DNA from: Nitrospirota bacterium
Lineage (GTDB): Bacteria > Nitrospirota > UBA9217
Assembly: GCA_013334545.1 (NCBI GenBank)
Contig: JAAXXJ010000062.1
Coordinates: 1-13,187 of the forward strand
Reading direction: 5' to 3'
DNA length: 13,187 nucleotides
The number at the start of each line of letters is the position of its first letter. Position 1 is the first letter of the stretch. Below are positions 1-6,195 of the stretch, in pieces. Made by a program: the position numbers and the translations under genes. A model generated the notes under the pieces. The model was not told where the DNA came from, searched no databases, and saw only the letters and a program-made list of their open reading frames with translations.

Positions 1-468
1 ACAACGGGCATCCGGATCGGCGTGCTGACCATCGCATCGTGGTGGGTCTCTTCCTATTTCGGCGGAGCGCCGCGGGGCATGGCTGTTAGCGGGCCGATCC
101 GCGAGTTCTTCAGCGTGCTCCTGACCAAGAGCACGCACTCGAACTTTCCTGAGTTCAGCTTCCTGGGCATCTTCCGCGGATCGTGGGGCATGTTCTTCAT
201 CCTCTCCGTGCCGTTCGGCGCTTGGTTGAGCGCGGTGGCCCTCAAGGAGTTCAAGTGGAAGATACCGCCGGCGGCGGAGTTCCTGACGGTGTTCTTCGGC
301 AGCATCCTCATGGGCATCGGCGCGGTCATCGCCGGCGGCTGCAACCTCGGCCACGGCGTCACCGGCATGTCCACAATGGCTGTATCGAGCCTCGTGGCGA
401 TCACGTCCATCATCCTCGGCAACTGGACGATGGTCTACTTCAAACTGATCAGGCCGATGCAGGATTAA
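1..468 (+). CDS. YeeE/YedE family transporter, C-terminal part (5' end outside window)
   Basis: The reading frame is open from base 1, so only the last 155 codons of a larger membrane protein are present. YeeE/YedE proteins are inner-membrane channels that import thiosulfate and pass sulfur to a TusA-like partner. The signature is the Gly-Gly-Cys-Asn-Leu-Gly-His-Gly motif (Cys codon 340-342) in a hydrophobic hairpin. Just before it comes a Lys-Glu-Phe-Lys-Trp-Lys-Ile-Pro loop. The same loop and Gly-Cys-Asn order recur near the end of the full-length YeeE protein at 6493-7911, so the two are paralogues. About four hydrophobic segments are visible. The GTG at 22 is an internal codon rather than a convincing start, because no ribosome site precedes it and the frame continues upstream. 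The gene ends with TAA and a terminator follows. Its own operon partners lie outside the window. The family call is firm; the substrate is inferred. Confidence 0.88.
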   Translation, partial: TTGIRIGVLTIASWWVSSYFGGAPRGMAVSGPIREFFSVLLTKSTHSNFPEFSFLGIFRGSWGMFFILSVPFGAWLSAVALKEFKWKIPPAAEFLTVFFGSILMGIGAVIAGGCNLGHGVTGMSTMAVSSLVAITSIILGNWTMVYFKLIRPMQD

Positions 469-490
469 TCGCTCCACCCCCCAGTAAGAG

Positions 491-528
491 GGACGGCTCC
501 CGCAGCAGCAAGGAACCGTCCTTTTTTT
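491..528 (+). terminator. Intrinsic terminator between convergent genes
   Basis: Arms 491-500 and 512-521 pair over ten positions with one C-A mismatch around an 11-nt loop, and seven T residues follow at 522-528. It begins 22 nt after the stop of the YeeE fragment. The same hairpin read on the minus strand lies downstream of the convergent gene ending at 567. It has no T-run on that side, so it is probably a weaker terminator in that direction. Confidence 0.85.
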
Positions 529-566
529 CGTCCGTCTTCCGCTGTGTTCGGCCAGGCAGCGGGCCG

Positions 567-1172
567 CTAGGGTACTTCAACACCAAAGGCGTGTAAAAAC
601 CGATGCTCGGTCGTGAGGTCCAGTTCGATCGCGGCCGGCCGGAAAGGATGCAGAAGTTTCTCCGGGCCTTCCAGCCTCGCTTCTATGATATAGCGCGCCT
701 CAGCAATGTCCTTGAAGCATCCGTCGCTCCTGTTCTTCCTGACCTTGAACTTCCATCCCATCGAGAAAGCGCCGTCATTCGATGAAATGATGTTGTTCAG
801 GATGCACGAATATCTCTCGACATCCCTGACGGTCAAGATGGCAAGCATGTTGAGCGATTTGTATTTCCGTTTGCCGTGAAAATAGAGATTTTTGACGGCC
901 TCACCCCCTAAATAGACAACATGGCCTGAACCGCTGATAAAGTAGTTGACGATCGGACCGATGTGTATCAGGTCCTTTTTTCTCAGAAGATGGGCATAGG
1001 TAGCGGGAGAATTTTCAAGCCTGAAGAGGGGCGTCGAACTGAAGTGGATGAACAGCGGCTGGTCACCGTCCAAGGGGCGCTGAGAGAGGAACGCAGGCAT
1101 GACGCTCTGTTCCGGCATAGGGGGGGCCGTCCCACCGTGTCCGACCTTGTCCCTGGTGTCGTGCTGCTGCAT
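567..1172 (-). CDS. Uncharacterised protein, possible degenerate nucleotidyltransferase-like domain
   Basis: The protein has 201 residues and I do not recognise it by name. The ATG at 1172 is supported by a purine-rich ribosome site (complement of 1182-1191) with GGAGG 9 nt upstream. No signal peptide or membrane helix is visible. Residues 1-45 look disordered (Gly, Pro, Gln). Residues 66-190 look folded. Residues 84-110 follow the pattern of minimal nucleotidyltransferases: a hydrophobic strand, Gly89-Gly90, Ala92, Gly100, Arg102, then a Lys-x-hydrophobic-x-hydrophobic strand. Where active enzymes have Asp-x-Asp, this protein has Ser106 and Asn108. A later strand carries Glu183 and Asp185. 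It may therefore be a catalytically dead relative, or the resemblance may be accidental. Part of the gene (about 780-960) is visibly more AT-rich than its neighbours. It is convergent with the YeeE fragment and codirectional with the membrane protein at 1497-1940. Confidence 0.6.
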   Translation of the reverse strand: MQQHDTRDKVGHGGTAPPMPEQSVMPAFLSQRPLDGDQPLFIHFSSTPLFRLENSPATYAHLLRKKDLIHIGPIVNYFISGSGHVVYLGGEAVKNLYFHGKRKYKSLNMLAILTVRDVERYSCILNNIISSNDGAFSMGWKFKVRKNRSDGCFKDIAEARYIIEARLEGPEKLLHPFRPAAIELDLTTEHRFLHAFGVEVP

Positions 1173-1181
1173 AATGCCGAT

Positions 1182-1191
1182 CCTCCCCTCC
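1182..1191 (-). promoter_or_regulatory. Ribosome binding site fixing the start at 1172
   Basis: The complement reads GGAGGGGAGG, with the nearer GGAGG 9 nt before the ATG at 1172. It is the main reason for accepting the full 201-residue N-terminus despite its low-complexity beginning. Confidence 0.6.
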
Positions 1192-1250
1192 GTTCATCCG
1201 GCGATGACCCGGATGCTGCCGCATTTTACCGTCCGGTGCCAAGCGGTGCC

Positions 1251-1448
1251 TCAGCAATCGACCGGGGAGCGCATGCGGTCCGCGTGGTGGCGACAGCGGA
1301 ACGCACATCCACGCTTCACGGTCAGGCCCATCGCGATCGAGGCCCAGCGGTCCGGGTCAATGAGCTTTATCCGTTCTTCGGCTGCTCACGGTTTCATTCC
1401 GGTCCTGCCCACGCCCGCCACGGTCACTGCTTCGCTGTGCCTGGCCAT
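1251..1448 (-). pseudogene. Coding-like frame interrupted by an in-frame TGA
   Basis: This lies in the roughly 320 bp gap between the genes at 567-1172 and 1497-1940, which otherwise shows nothing. From an ATG at 1448 one frame runs 20 codons to a TGA (1386-1388), then 44 more codons to a second TGA at 1251-1253. By hand count, third-position GC is about three quarters on both sides of the internal TGA and exceeds positions 1 and 2, which is the usual coding pattern in GC-rich DNA. The downstream half contains Glu-Arg-Ile-Lys-Leu-Ile-Asp-Pro-Asp-Arg-Trp followed by a Cys/His-rich tail. I do not recognise the product. No good ribosome site precedes the ATG. It could be a decayed gene, a small selenoprotein or chance. 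Confidence 0.22.
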
Positions 1449-1496
1449 CCCGGGAGTTCCGATGGCGGCATGGCCATAGCGCCGTCAGCGAAATCT

Positions 1497-1940
1497 TCAT
1501 TGATCATCAAAGGCCGATTTCCCACCCCGGTAACGTGCGGCGAGACCGCCTGTTGCCCCGACAAGCATCGCCAGGGGAATGAACAGGATAAAGGAGAAAA
1601 TGACGCTGCCGAACGCCGCAAGTCCCATTCCCCCGGGATTGAAGATATAATTCAGGAGAAAAACGCCGCCTTTCAATGCCACATGATCGACAAAGTACAG
1701 GGCCATTCCGACCAGAGCCGATTGCCAGAGACCGCCGATATTCCTTCTGATAACGAGCCACCCCGCATAGAAAATAATGGCGATCCTGCCGGTCGTATAG
1801 ACGATATCCCCGAGATCGTGGGGCAGGAGAGAGAAGAGCGTATTTGTGAGAAAAAAGTTTATGGCTATGAAGAAGAGGGGCCGCCGAATCACCGCGAAAA
1901 ATCTCTTCAGGGGGATCGTCTTATCGCTGTCTGAATTCAT
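1497..1940 (-). CDS. Small integral membrane protein, function unknown
   Basis: The protein has 147 residues and is strongly hydrophobic, with about four transmembrane helices near residues 21-39, 46-64, 73-98 and 105-135. The positively charged N-terminal stretch before helix 1 suggests that the N-terminus is cytoplasmic. Helix 3 contains a buried Asp85-His86, and helix 4 ends in a Gly-Gly-Leu-Ala-Ala-Arg-Tyr motif with a basic tail, also likely cytoplasmic. I see no family signature that names it. A sigma-70-like promoter lies about 50-80 nt upstream, so it probably has its own transcript. The ribosome site is weak (a GGTGA-like stretch before ATG). The stop codon overlaps an ATG at 1500, but that 47-codon frame is arginine-rich and not convincing. 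The gene is confident; the function is unassigned. Confidence 0.72.
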   Translation of the reverse strand: MNSDSDKTIPLKRFFAVIRRPLFFIAINFFLTNTLFSLLPHDLGDIVYTTGRIAIIFYAGWLVIRRNIGGLWQSALVGMALYFVDHVALKGGVFLLNYIFNPGGMGLAAFGSVIFSFILFIPLAMLVGATGGLAARYRGGKSAFDDQ

Positions 1941-1991
1941 AGGATCACCGTATTTCCCGGAGCCGCTCGGATGACCCAGGGTACTTTAACT

Positions 1992-2018
1992 ATAATACAT
2001 CAACAGGTAGCTTGACAA
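1992..2018 (-). promoter_or_regulatory. Sigma-70-like promoter for the membrane protein gene
   Basis: On the minus strand, TTGTCA (complement of 2013-2018) is followed by an AT-rich TATTATAG block. TATTAT at 1992-1997 gives a 15-nt spacer; TTATAG, two bases further on, gives 17 nt. Transcription would start near 1985, leaving a leader of about 45 nt. Confidence 0.45.
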
Positions 2019-2039
2019 GGCTGAAATAATAATGCTCGG

Positions 2040-2080
2040 CATGATCGCGGGTTCGTTCCTGTTTACGGTGCGTGATCATG
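2040..2080 (-). terminator. Inverted repeat, possible end of the radical SAM transcript
   Basis: Ten-base arms at 2040-2049 and 2071-2080 (CATGATC / GATCATG cores) pair with one mismatch around a 21-nt loop. On the minus strand a moderately T-rich stretch (ATTATTATTT) follows about 9 nt later. It lies about 175 nt past the radical SAM stop. It may be a weak terminator or a protein-binding site. Confidence 0.3.
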
Positions 2081-2253
2081 GGCCTTGACATATCTGATAC
2101 CGTCTTGGATTGGGGCGCGGCCACGCTGCAAAGGCTTTTTTTGGCGCCAGTCAGTTGGTAATCGTTGCACCGCTTGCCGCACTGACCGGAGGAGTTTTCT
2201 CCCTTGACGAGTAACCGAGGAACACGAAGGGTACCGGTAGAGATGGCCACAGG

Positions 2254-3714
2254 CTACCGGGATATGGGCAGATGCCTCCGATGTCTGCTGAAGAGGTCCA
2301 GTTTGAGCGCGAGCCAGAAAATGCTTTTCGCGCTTTTCAACGCGACCTTGATATCATTCAGAGAATGCAGGTCAAGCAGTTTCCTGAGCATAAAGGACGG
2401 CCTGAGATAAAATCTCCGGAAAGCGATCTGCCGGAGCCTCTGGATGTCGTCGCGGCTCATGCTCCTTGGAATGAACGCAGCCCCTTGATAGGTGAAGTCC
2501 GACAGGTTTTCGGAGATGGTCCCGTACTGCTCCAGATTGTCGTAGAGAAAGGTGCCGGGAAAGGGAGTAATGGCGTGAAAGTTCGCCATGTCGGGGTTGA
2601 GCCGGACAGCGAACTCGATGGTCTTGAGGCCATCTTCGAACGTCTCGCCCGGGATCCCGAACAGGAACGGCGTGCTGACCTTGAGGCCGACGTCCTGAGC
2701 GGTATGAACGGCGCTCCGGACCTGCTCCAGCGTGATCCCTTTTCGTATCATATCGAGGTTCCTCTGTACTCCGCTCTCCGCACCGAACAGTACTGCCCAG
2801 CATCCCGCTTCACGGAAGGCCTTGAGAAGGGGCCGGTCCACCTGATTGACGCATGCCGATGCGAACCAAACCACAGGAAGACGCCTGCGCTTCATCTCTT
2901 CGGCGATCCGCATTGCCCGTCCGTAATCAGCTGCAAAGGTGTCATCAAGGAACTTGATCTCCCGGTATCCCTGCCTGATAAGGAGTTCGATCTCCTCAAG
3001 GACATTCTCAACGCTCCGATACCGGATCCCGCTCTTTCTCGTCTTGTCCAGCTGGAAGCAATAGATGCAGTGACGATTGCACCCGCGCGAGGTGATCATG
3101 ACAGCGACCGGCCGCCTTCGGTAGGTGCCCGGAGGAGGAATGTACCGGTCCGCATCCCCCAGGAGCTCGCGCGCAGGAAACGGAAGCGCGTCGAGGTCCG
3201 TGATGAGCGGCCGCGGCGGATTGGCGACGATCCGGCCGCTGTCGCGATACACGGTCCCCTGCACCCCCTGCAGGCCACTACCCGCCTCCAGACGTTCGAC
3301 GATTTCGAGCAGCGTGTATTCACCCTCCCCGGTGATGATGGCATCGATGTCGGTGCCGGCATCGGACAGGCACTGACCCTGCACCGCTATGGGATAGGGG
3401 CCTCCTGCGCAGATGAAACAGTCCCGGCGGCACATCGACCTGAGGTCTGCAGCGGTCTTTTTTGCCTTGTCCCAGCCGAACGTTGTCGCATAAAGACCGA
3501 TCAAGCGCGGCTGGAACCGCCGCACCTCGTCGAGCACCTGTTCATGGGTCAGGAACGCTCCGTTGATGAACCGGACATCATGGCCGGCCCTCCGCAGCAC
3601 GGCTGCAACGGATAGGGTGCCGACTGGCTGCCAGTAGTTGATCTGGGAGCTTGCTGTTCGGGAAGAAAAGATCTCGTCGGGGACCCAGGAAGGAATGATG
3701 AGGGCGCACTTCAT
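2254..3714 (-). CDS. B12-binding-type radical SAM protein
   Basis: The protein has 486 residues. Residues 1-140 form an N-terminal Rossmann-like cobalamin-binding-type domain, ending in the Gly-Glu-Gly-Glu-Tyr motif common to this class. The radical SAM domain follows, with its 4Fe-4S cluster cysteines at 212, 216 and 219 (CxxxCxxC). A Phe-Gly-Ile-Pro-Gly-Glu-Thr motif near 352-358 is typical of the HemN/BchE-like SAM fold. The N-terminal domain lacks an obvious Asp-x-His-x-x-Gly cobalt-ligand motif, which is common in class B enzymes, so actual B12 binding is uncertain. Members methylate, cyclise or rearrange lipids, cofactors and antibiotics, and the substrate here is unknown. The ATG at 3714 is 1 nt from the preceding stop. 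No Shine-Dalgarno site is visible, so translation is probably coupled to the flavoprotein upstream. The fold call is firm; the reaction is unassigned. Confidence 0.87.
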   Translation of the reverse strand: MKCALIIPSWVPDEIFSSRTASSQINYWQPVGTLSVAAVLRRAGHDVRFINGAFLTHEQVLDEVRRFQPRLIGLYATTFGWDKAKKTAADLRSMCRRDCFICAGGPYPIAVQGQCLSDAGTDIDAIITGEGEYTLLEIVERLEAGSGLQGVQGTVYRDSGRIVANPPRPLITDLDALPFPARELLGDADRYIPPPGTYRRRPVAVMITSRGCNRHCIYCFQLDKTRKSGIRYRSVENVLEEIELLIRQGYREIKFLDDTFAADYGRAMRIAEEMKRRRLPVVWFASACVNQVDRPLLKAFREAGCWAVLFGAESGVQRNLDMIRKGITLEQVRSAVHTAQDVGLKVSTPFLFGIPGETFEDGLKTIEFAVRLNPDMANFHAITPFPGTFLYDNLEQYGTISENLSDFTYQGAAFIPRSMSRDDIQRLRQIAFRRFYLRPSFMLRKLLDLHSLNDIKVALKSAKSIFWLALKLDLFSRHRRHLPISR

Positions 3715-3715
3715 A

Positions 3716-5146
3716 TCAGGAGATTATTTCCGCGAGGATCGGTTCTTGCTCGTCGATGGCAACGGCATGCGCGGTCTTCCGGACGATACGCTCTGCAGCG
3801 TCCATGCCCGACCGCAGTGCCGCGTCCATGTTATAGTAGCGGAACATGCCGCTGCGGCCCGCTATTTCAAGGTTCTCGAACGCGTCAAAAAAGGCCAGCA
3901 GGGTCTCGACACGATCCCGATATCCGATCTCGAACAGCGGGTAAGCCTTGGGCACGCGGACAACCATGGTATCGATCACTTCGTCCCGGCTCAGGAAGCC
4001 GAGTTTCGCTAAATGATCGATCGTCAGGTCCGCGAGCATCTGCTCGTCCATGGACCAGACAGCATCACCGCGGTAACTGAAATACTCCATGACCAGGAGC
4101 GATTTGCCGGCAGGCGCCATCGCCCGGCTCCAGTTCGTGGGTTCGTGTATCCTGCCGAACGGGATATGCTGTTCCGGGATATAGATCCAGGTCTGATCAG
4201 TGACCTGCTCCCGGTCCACCATGACCGCAACGACGACCAGGTCCCGGAATGTGAGCTGTGCCGCTGCCTCGCGCACGGCGAGCGGAGGCACCGGATGAAG
4301 GAGGTTGACCAGCCTGGTGAGCGGGATGCTGGAAATGAATTCGTCACCGGCGATCCGCCGGACCGTTCCCCGGTGCCTGATGCGGATGTCCGTGATGCGC
4401 CGACCGGCATGGTTGATGTTCAGTACATCGGCGCCCGTTACGACATCGTTCCGGACCGCGATCTCTTCGCGCAGCCGATCAGCGATCCTGCCGATGCCGC
4501 GTGAGGGATAGAGGAACGTGTCCGTTAGGGTGGCGAGGCCGCGGCCGCTGAACTTGAAGAAGGCATTCTGGATGGCCTTTCCCAGAGAGAGCCCCTTGAT
4601 GCGCTGGGCGACCCACGCAGCGCTGATACGGTCGCACCCGATGCCCCAGACCTTCTCACTGTACTCCTTGAAATAGATGTCGAACATGGTCCGGCCGAAA
4701 TTGACGACCACCCAGTCCTCGAGCGAATTGATCTCGTCCTTTCGGATCGTCCGCCTGGCCGATTCGCTCAGATAGTCGGCGATGATCCTCGCGGTCGTGG
4801 ATAGGCCGAGGCCGAACATGGCGTTGAGAGGCTTCAGCGGATAGTCAAAAAACTTGCCCCGCATGTGGATCTTGCTGCTGCGGGCGACGTTTACAAGCTC
4901 GTCCCCTAGCAGATCCCTGACGCATCCATCAACGACCGCATCGTTCGTGAAAAAACGATGACCGCCAAGGTCGAAACGAAAACCGTTCCGTTCAATGGTC
5001 TTCGAAAGACCCCCGACAACGCTATCGCGTTCGAACACCTGGACGCCAAATCCCGCATTCGTCAGTGCCTGACCCGCGGAGAGACCCGCAAGCCCCCCGC
5101 CCAATATGATGATATCTTTTGCTGATCTGCTCAATCGGTCACCCAA
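3716..5146 (-). CDS. FAD-dependent amine oxidase / protoporphyrinogen oxidase-like oxidoreductase
   Basis: The protein has about 476 residues. The dinucleotide-binding motif Gly16-x-Gly18-x-x-Gly21 is followed by Glu39 at the end of the second strand, which binds the FAD ribose, and by a Gly45-Gly46-Leu motif. The C-terminal FAD segment lies near residues 425-455 (Arg-Tyr-Tyr-Asn-Met-Asp). A conserved Tyr-Ser-Glu-Lys-Val-Trp-Gly stretch is at 162-168. This is the HemY-like superfamily (COG1232) that also includes UDP-galactopyranose-mutase-like enzymes, and members often sit in polysaccharide or lipid gene clusters. It probably oxidises or isomerises a small molecule in partnership with the radical SAM protein 1 nt downstream. 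The start is uncertain. An in-frame TAA at 5153-5155 limits it to TTG at 5146 or TTG at 5134, and neither has a good ribosome site. A specific heme-biosynthesis role is not supported. Confidence 0.85.
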   Translation of the reverse strand: MGDRLSRSAKDIIILGGGLAGLSAGQALTNAGFGVQVFERDSVVGGLSKTIERNGFRFDLGGHRFFTNDAVVDGCVRDLLGDELVNVARSSKIHMRGKFFDYPLKPLNAMFGLGLSTTARIIADYLSESARRTIRKDEINSLEDWVVVNFGRTMFDIYFKEYSEKVWGIGCDRISAAWVAQRIKGLSLGKAIQNAFFKFSGRGLATLTDTFLYPSRGIGRIADRLREEIAVRNDVVTGADVLNINHAGRRITDIRIRHRGTVRRIAGDEFISSIPLTRLVNLLHPVPPLAVREAAAQLTFRDLVVVAVMVDREQVTDQTWIYIPEQHIPFGRIHEPTNWSRAMAPAGKSLLVMEYFSYRGDAVWSMDEQMLADLTIDHLAKLGFLSRDEVIDTMVVRVPKAYPLFEIGYRDRVETLLAFFDAFENLEIAGRSGMFRYYNMDAALRSGMDAAERIVRKTAHAVAIDEQEPILAEIIS

Positions 5147-5181
5147 AAAGGTTTATGGAAAGGGACGTGGGGGAGGGAGGT

Positions 5182-5206
5182 CCCGCCGGCGGGTGCATCC
5201 TGCACC
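5182..5206. repeat. 12-bp perfect palindrome joined to a small hairpin
   Basis: CCCGCCGGCGGG at 5182-5193 is its own reverse complement. It abuts GGTGCA-TCC-TGCACC (5192-5206), a six-base-pair stem with a three-base loop. Both lie in the 159-bp gap between the Usp gene and the flavoprotein gene, in the putative leader of the latter. It could be an operator or mRNA structure, or simply reflect high GC. Confidence 0.35.
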
Positions 5207-5231
5207 TTCGGGAAAGAACCAACAACAAGAA

Positions 5232-5265
5232 CACCGGCTGCGACCGCCTCCCCAGACGGCCGGTG
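5232..5265 (-). terminator. Hairpin with T-rich tail downstream of the Usp gene
   Basis: A seven-base-pair perfect stem (5232-5238 with 5259-5265) reads on the minus strand as CACCGGC...GCCGGTG. It is followed immediately by a T-rich but interrupted stretch (TTCTTGTTGTT). It starts about 40 nt past the Usp stop. Partial termination here would separate the sulfur genes from the flavoprotein/radical SAM pair. A competing stem (5246-5251 with 5270-5275) interleaves with it. Confidence 0.38.
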
Positions 5266-5305
5266 CTGCGGAGGCATTCAGTGCTTATTCAGTGTCAACT
5301 CTGCG

Positions 5306-5770
5306 CTACTTCACGATCAGGACAGGGACCTCTGCAGTGTTCGCCACTTCTCTGCTTACGCTTCCCATGAACAGGCGGGAGGTCCTTCTTCCCCGCGCGC
5401 CGATTATGATCAGATCCGCTTTCTCTTCCTTGGCGGTGTTCAGGATTTCCTCGGCAGGATGCCCTTTCTTGATGATCGTTCTGACGCCGGTTAAGCCTCT
5501 GTCCTCGAGGGCCTTCTTGTAGTAGTCGATGATCGCGCTGGCCTTTTTATCAAGCGCCTCCTGATATTCGGTCCCTTCCAAAACTTCCTTCAGGGTCTCC
5601 ATTTCCGAAACGCTCAGCAACTGGTCGTCCATCAGTGACCTGCCTTCGAGCTTTTCGACATAGACCAGGATGATGGACTCGGGCCGCATGCAGGAGCAAA
5701 AGATCGTGCACGCTGAAAAGGCATTTTGTGTACCCTTGGTATCGTCTACTGCGATAAGTATCTTCTTCAT
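5306..5770 (-). CDS. Universal stress protein (UspA family)
   Basis: The protein has 154 residues, the usual length for a single-domain Usp, and is cytoplasmic. It opens with the typical first strand (Lys-Lys-Ile-Leu-Ile-Ala-Val-Asp-Asp). Near the end it has the nucleotide loop: Gly124-x-x-Gly127, eight residues, Gly136-Ser137, then Val-Ser-Arg-Glu-Val. ATP-binding Usp proteins normally have nine residues between the second and third glycines, so this loop is one short and ATP binding cannot be assumed. Cys21, Cys25 and Cys27 cluster in the first helix, which is unusual. A GGAG ribosome site lies about 7 nt before the ATG. It is codirectional with the YeeE-TusA genes, 99 nt after the Gly/Tyr repeat gene. 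That position suggests a stress or energy-status accessory to the sulfur genes, which is inference. Confidence 0.92.
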   Translation of the reverse strand: MKKILIAVDDTKGTQNAFSACTIFCSCMRPESIILVYVEKLEGRSLMDDQLLSVSEMETLKEVLEGTEYQEALDKKASAIIDYYKKALEDRGLTGVRTIIKKGHPAEEILNTAKEEKADLIIIGARGRRTSRLFMGSVSREVANTAEVPVLIVK

Positions 5771-5802
5771 GGTCTTCTCCGCCGTTATCGTGTAACTTCA
5801 TG

Positions 5803-5836
5803 CGCACTGCTGTGCGGACACGGGATTATCACCCGT
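5803..5836 (-). repeat. Two small hairpins between repeat-protein and Usp genes
   Basis: CGCAC/GTGCG (5803-5807 with 5812-5816, four-base loop) and ACGGG/CCCGT (5820-5824 with 5832-5836, seven-base loop) are perfect stems four bases apart in the 99-bp gap. No T-run follows. They could be RNA processing or stability elements setting the relative level of the Usp message. Confidence 0.3.
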
Positions 5837-5869
5837 AAAGACATGCCCTGTCCCGCGATGGGCCAGAAA

Positions 5870-6163
5870 CTATCTTCCGTATCCGCCGGCCTTCGGAGCG
5901 CCATAGCCTCCCGCTTGCGGAGCAGCGCCATACCCGCCTGCTGCCGGAGCGGATCCGTACCCGCCTGCTGCCGGAGCGGCCCCGTACCCTCCTCCAGCTG
6001 GGGCGGTCCCGTACCCTCCTGAAGCAGGTGCCGTGCCGTATCCGCCAGCGGCGGCCTGGCCCTGCGGAGCTTTCGCGATCGTATCGTGCTGCTGGCTATA
6101 GACCACCAGAAAGCCGATGATGCAGACCATGATCGCAATGAGAATGATGAGAGGTGCTTTCAT
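5870..6163 (-). CDS. Membrane-anchored Gly/Tyr-rich repeat protein, function unknown
   Basis: The protein has 97 residues. Residues 4-22 form one hydrophobic segment, with only Lys2 before it, followed by a short linker. Cys14 lies inside the helix and does not fit a lipobox. From residue 40 to the end the protein consists of a nine-residue repeat, Gly-Gly-Tyr-Gly-x-Ala-Pro-Ala-x. There are five full copies, one eight-residue copy and a partial Gly-Gly-Tyr-Gly-Arg terminus. The tail is probably unstructured and exported or periplasmic, held by the N-terminal anchor. An AGGAGG ribosome site lies 4 nt before the ATG and fixes the start. It is 32 nt downstream of the TusA-like gene, so it is probably cotranscribed with the sulfur genes. 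I know of no named family. A role as a scaffold or surface-contact element is speculation. Confidence 0.78.
   Translation of the reverse strand: MKAPLIILIAIMVCIIGFLVVYSQQHDTIAKAPQGQAAAGGYGTAPASGGYGTAPAGGGYGAAPAAGGYGSAPAAGGYGAAPQAGGYGAPKAGGYGR
5873..6046 (-). repeat. 27-bp tandem repeat tract inside the Gly/Tyr protein gene
   Basis: The nine-residue protein repeat corresponds to imperfect 27-bp DNA units. Units near 5930-5990 are the most alike and the outer ones have diverged. The 5'-most copy in the window (nearest the stop) is shortened by one codon. The copies stay in frame, so selection acts on the protein. Copy number is likely to vary between strains. Confidence 0.75.
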
Positions 6164-6195
6164 GTATCCTCCTCTGAAATGGATAACGGAGCAGG

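Larger units (their letters stand above)
1941..2253. other. Intergenic stretch without a gene
   Basis: This region lies between the end of the radical SAM gene (2254) and the start of the membrane protein (1940). It holds a promoter for the latter at 1992-2018 and an inverted repeat at 2040-2080. A minus-strand open frame across most of it lacks coding character and a ribosome site. The remainder shows nothing recognisable. Confidence 0.6.

Noticed and set aside
963..1934. Long plus-strand open frame across two minus-strand genes
   Set aside because: It is antisense to the genes at 567-1172 and 1497-1940, rich in Arg, Gly, Pro and His without fold-like patterns, and has no ribosome site.
1990..2250. 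Minus-strand 86-codon frame in the intergenic region
   Set aside because: No ribosome site, no hydrophobic core or motif, and it overlaps the promoter and inverted repeat.
2272..3615. Plus-strand open frame opposite the radical SAM gene
   Set aside because: Mirror frame of a well-supported gene with cluster cysteines; GC-rich codon bias creates long antisense frames.
5873..6046. CRISPR-like regular repeat
   Set aside because: The 27-bp units are contiguous without unique spacers, in frame, and encode a repeat protein.
5870..6163. Lipoprotein call for the Gly/Tyr repeat protein
   Set aside because: Cys14 is inside the hydrophobic helix and the preceding Ile-Met-Val does not fit a lipobox.
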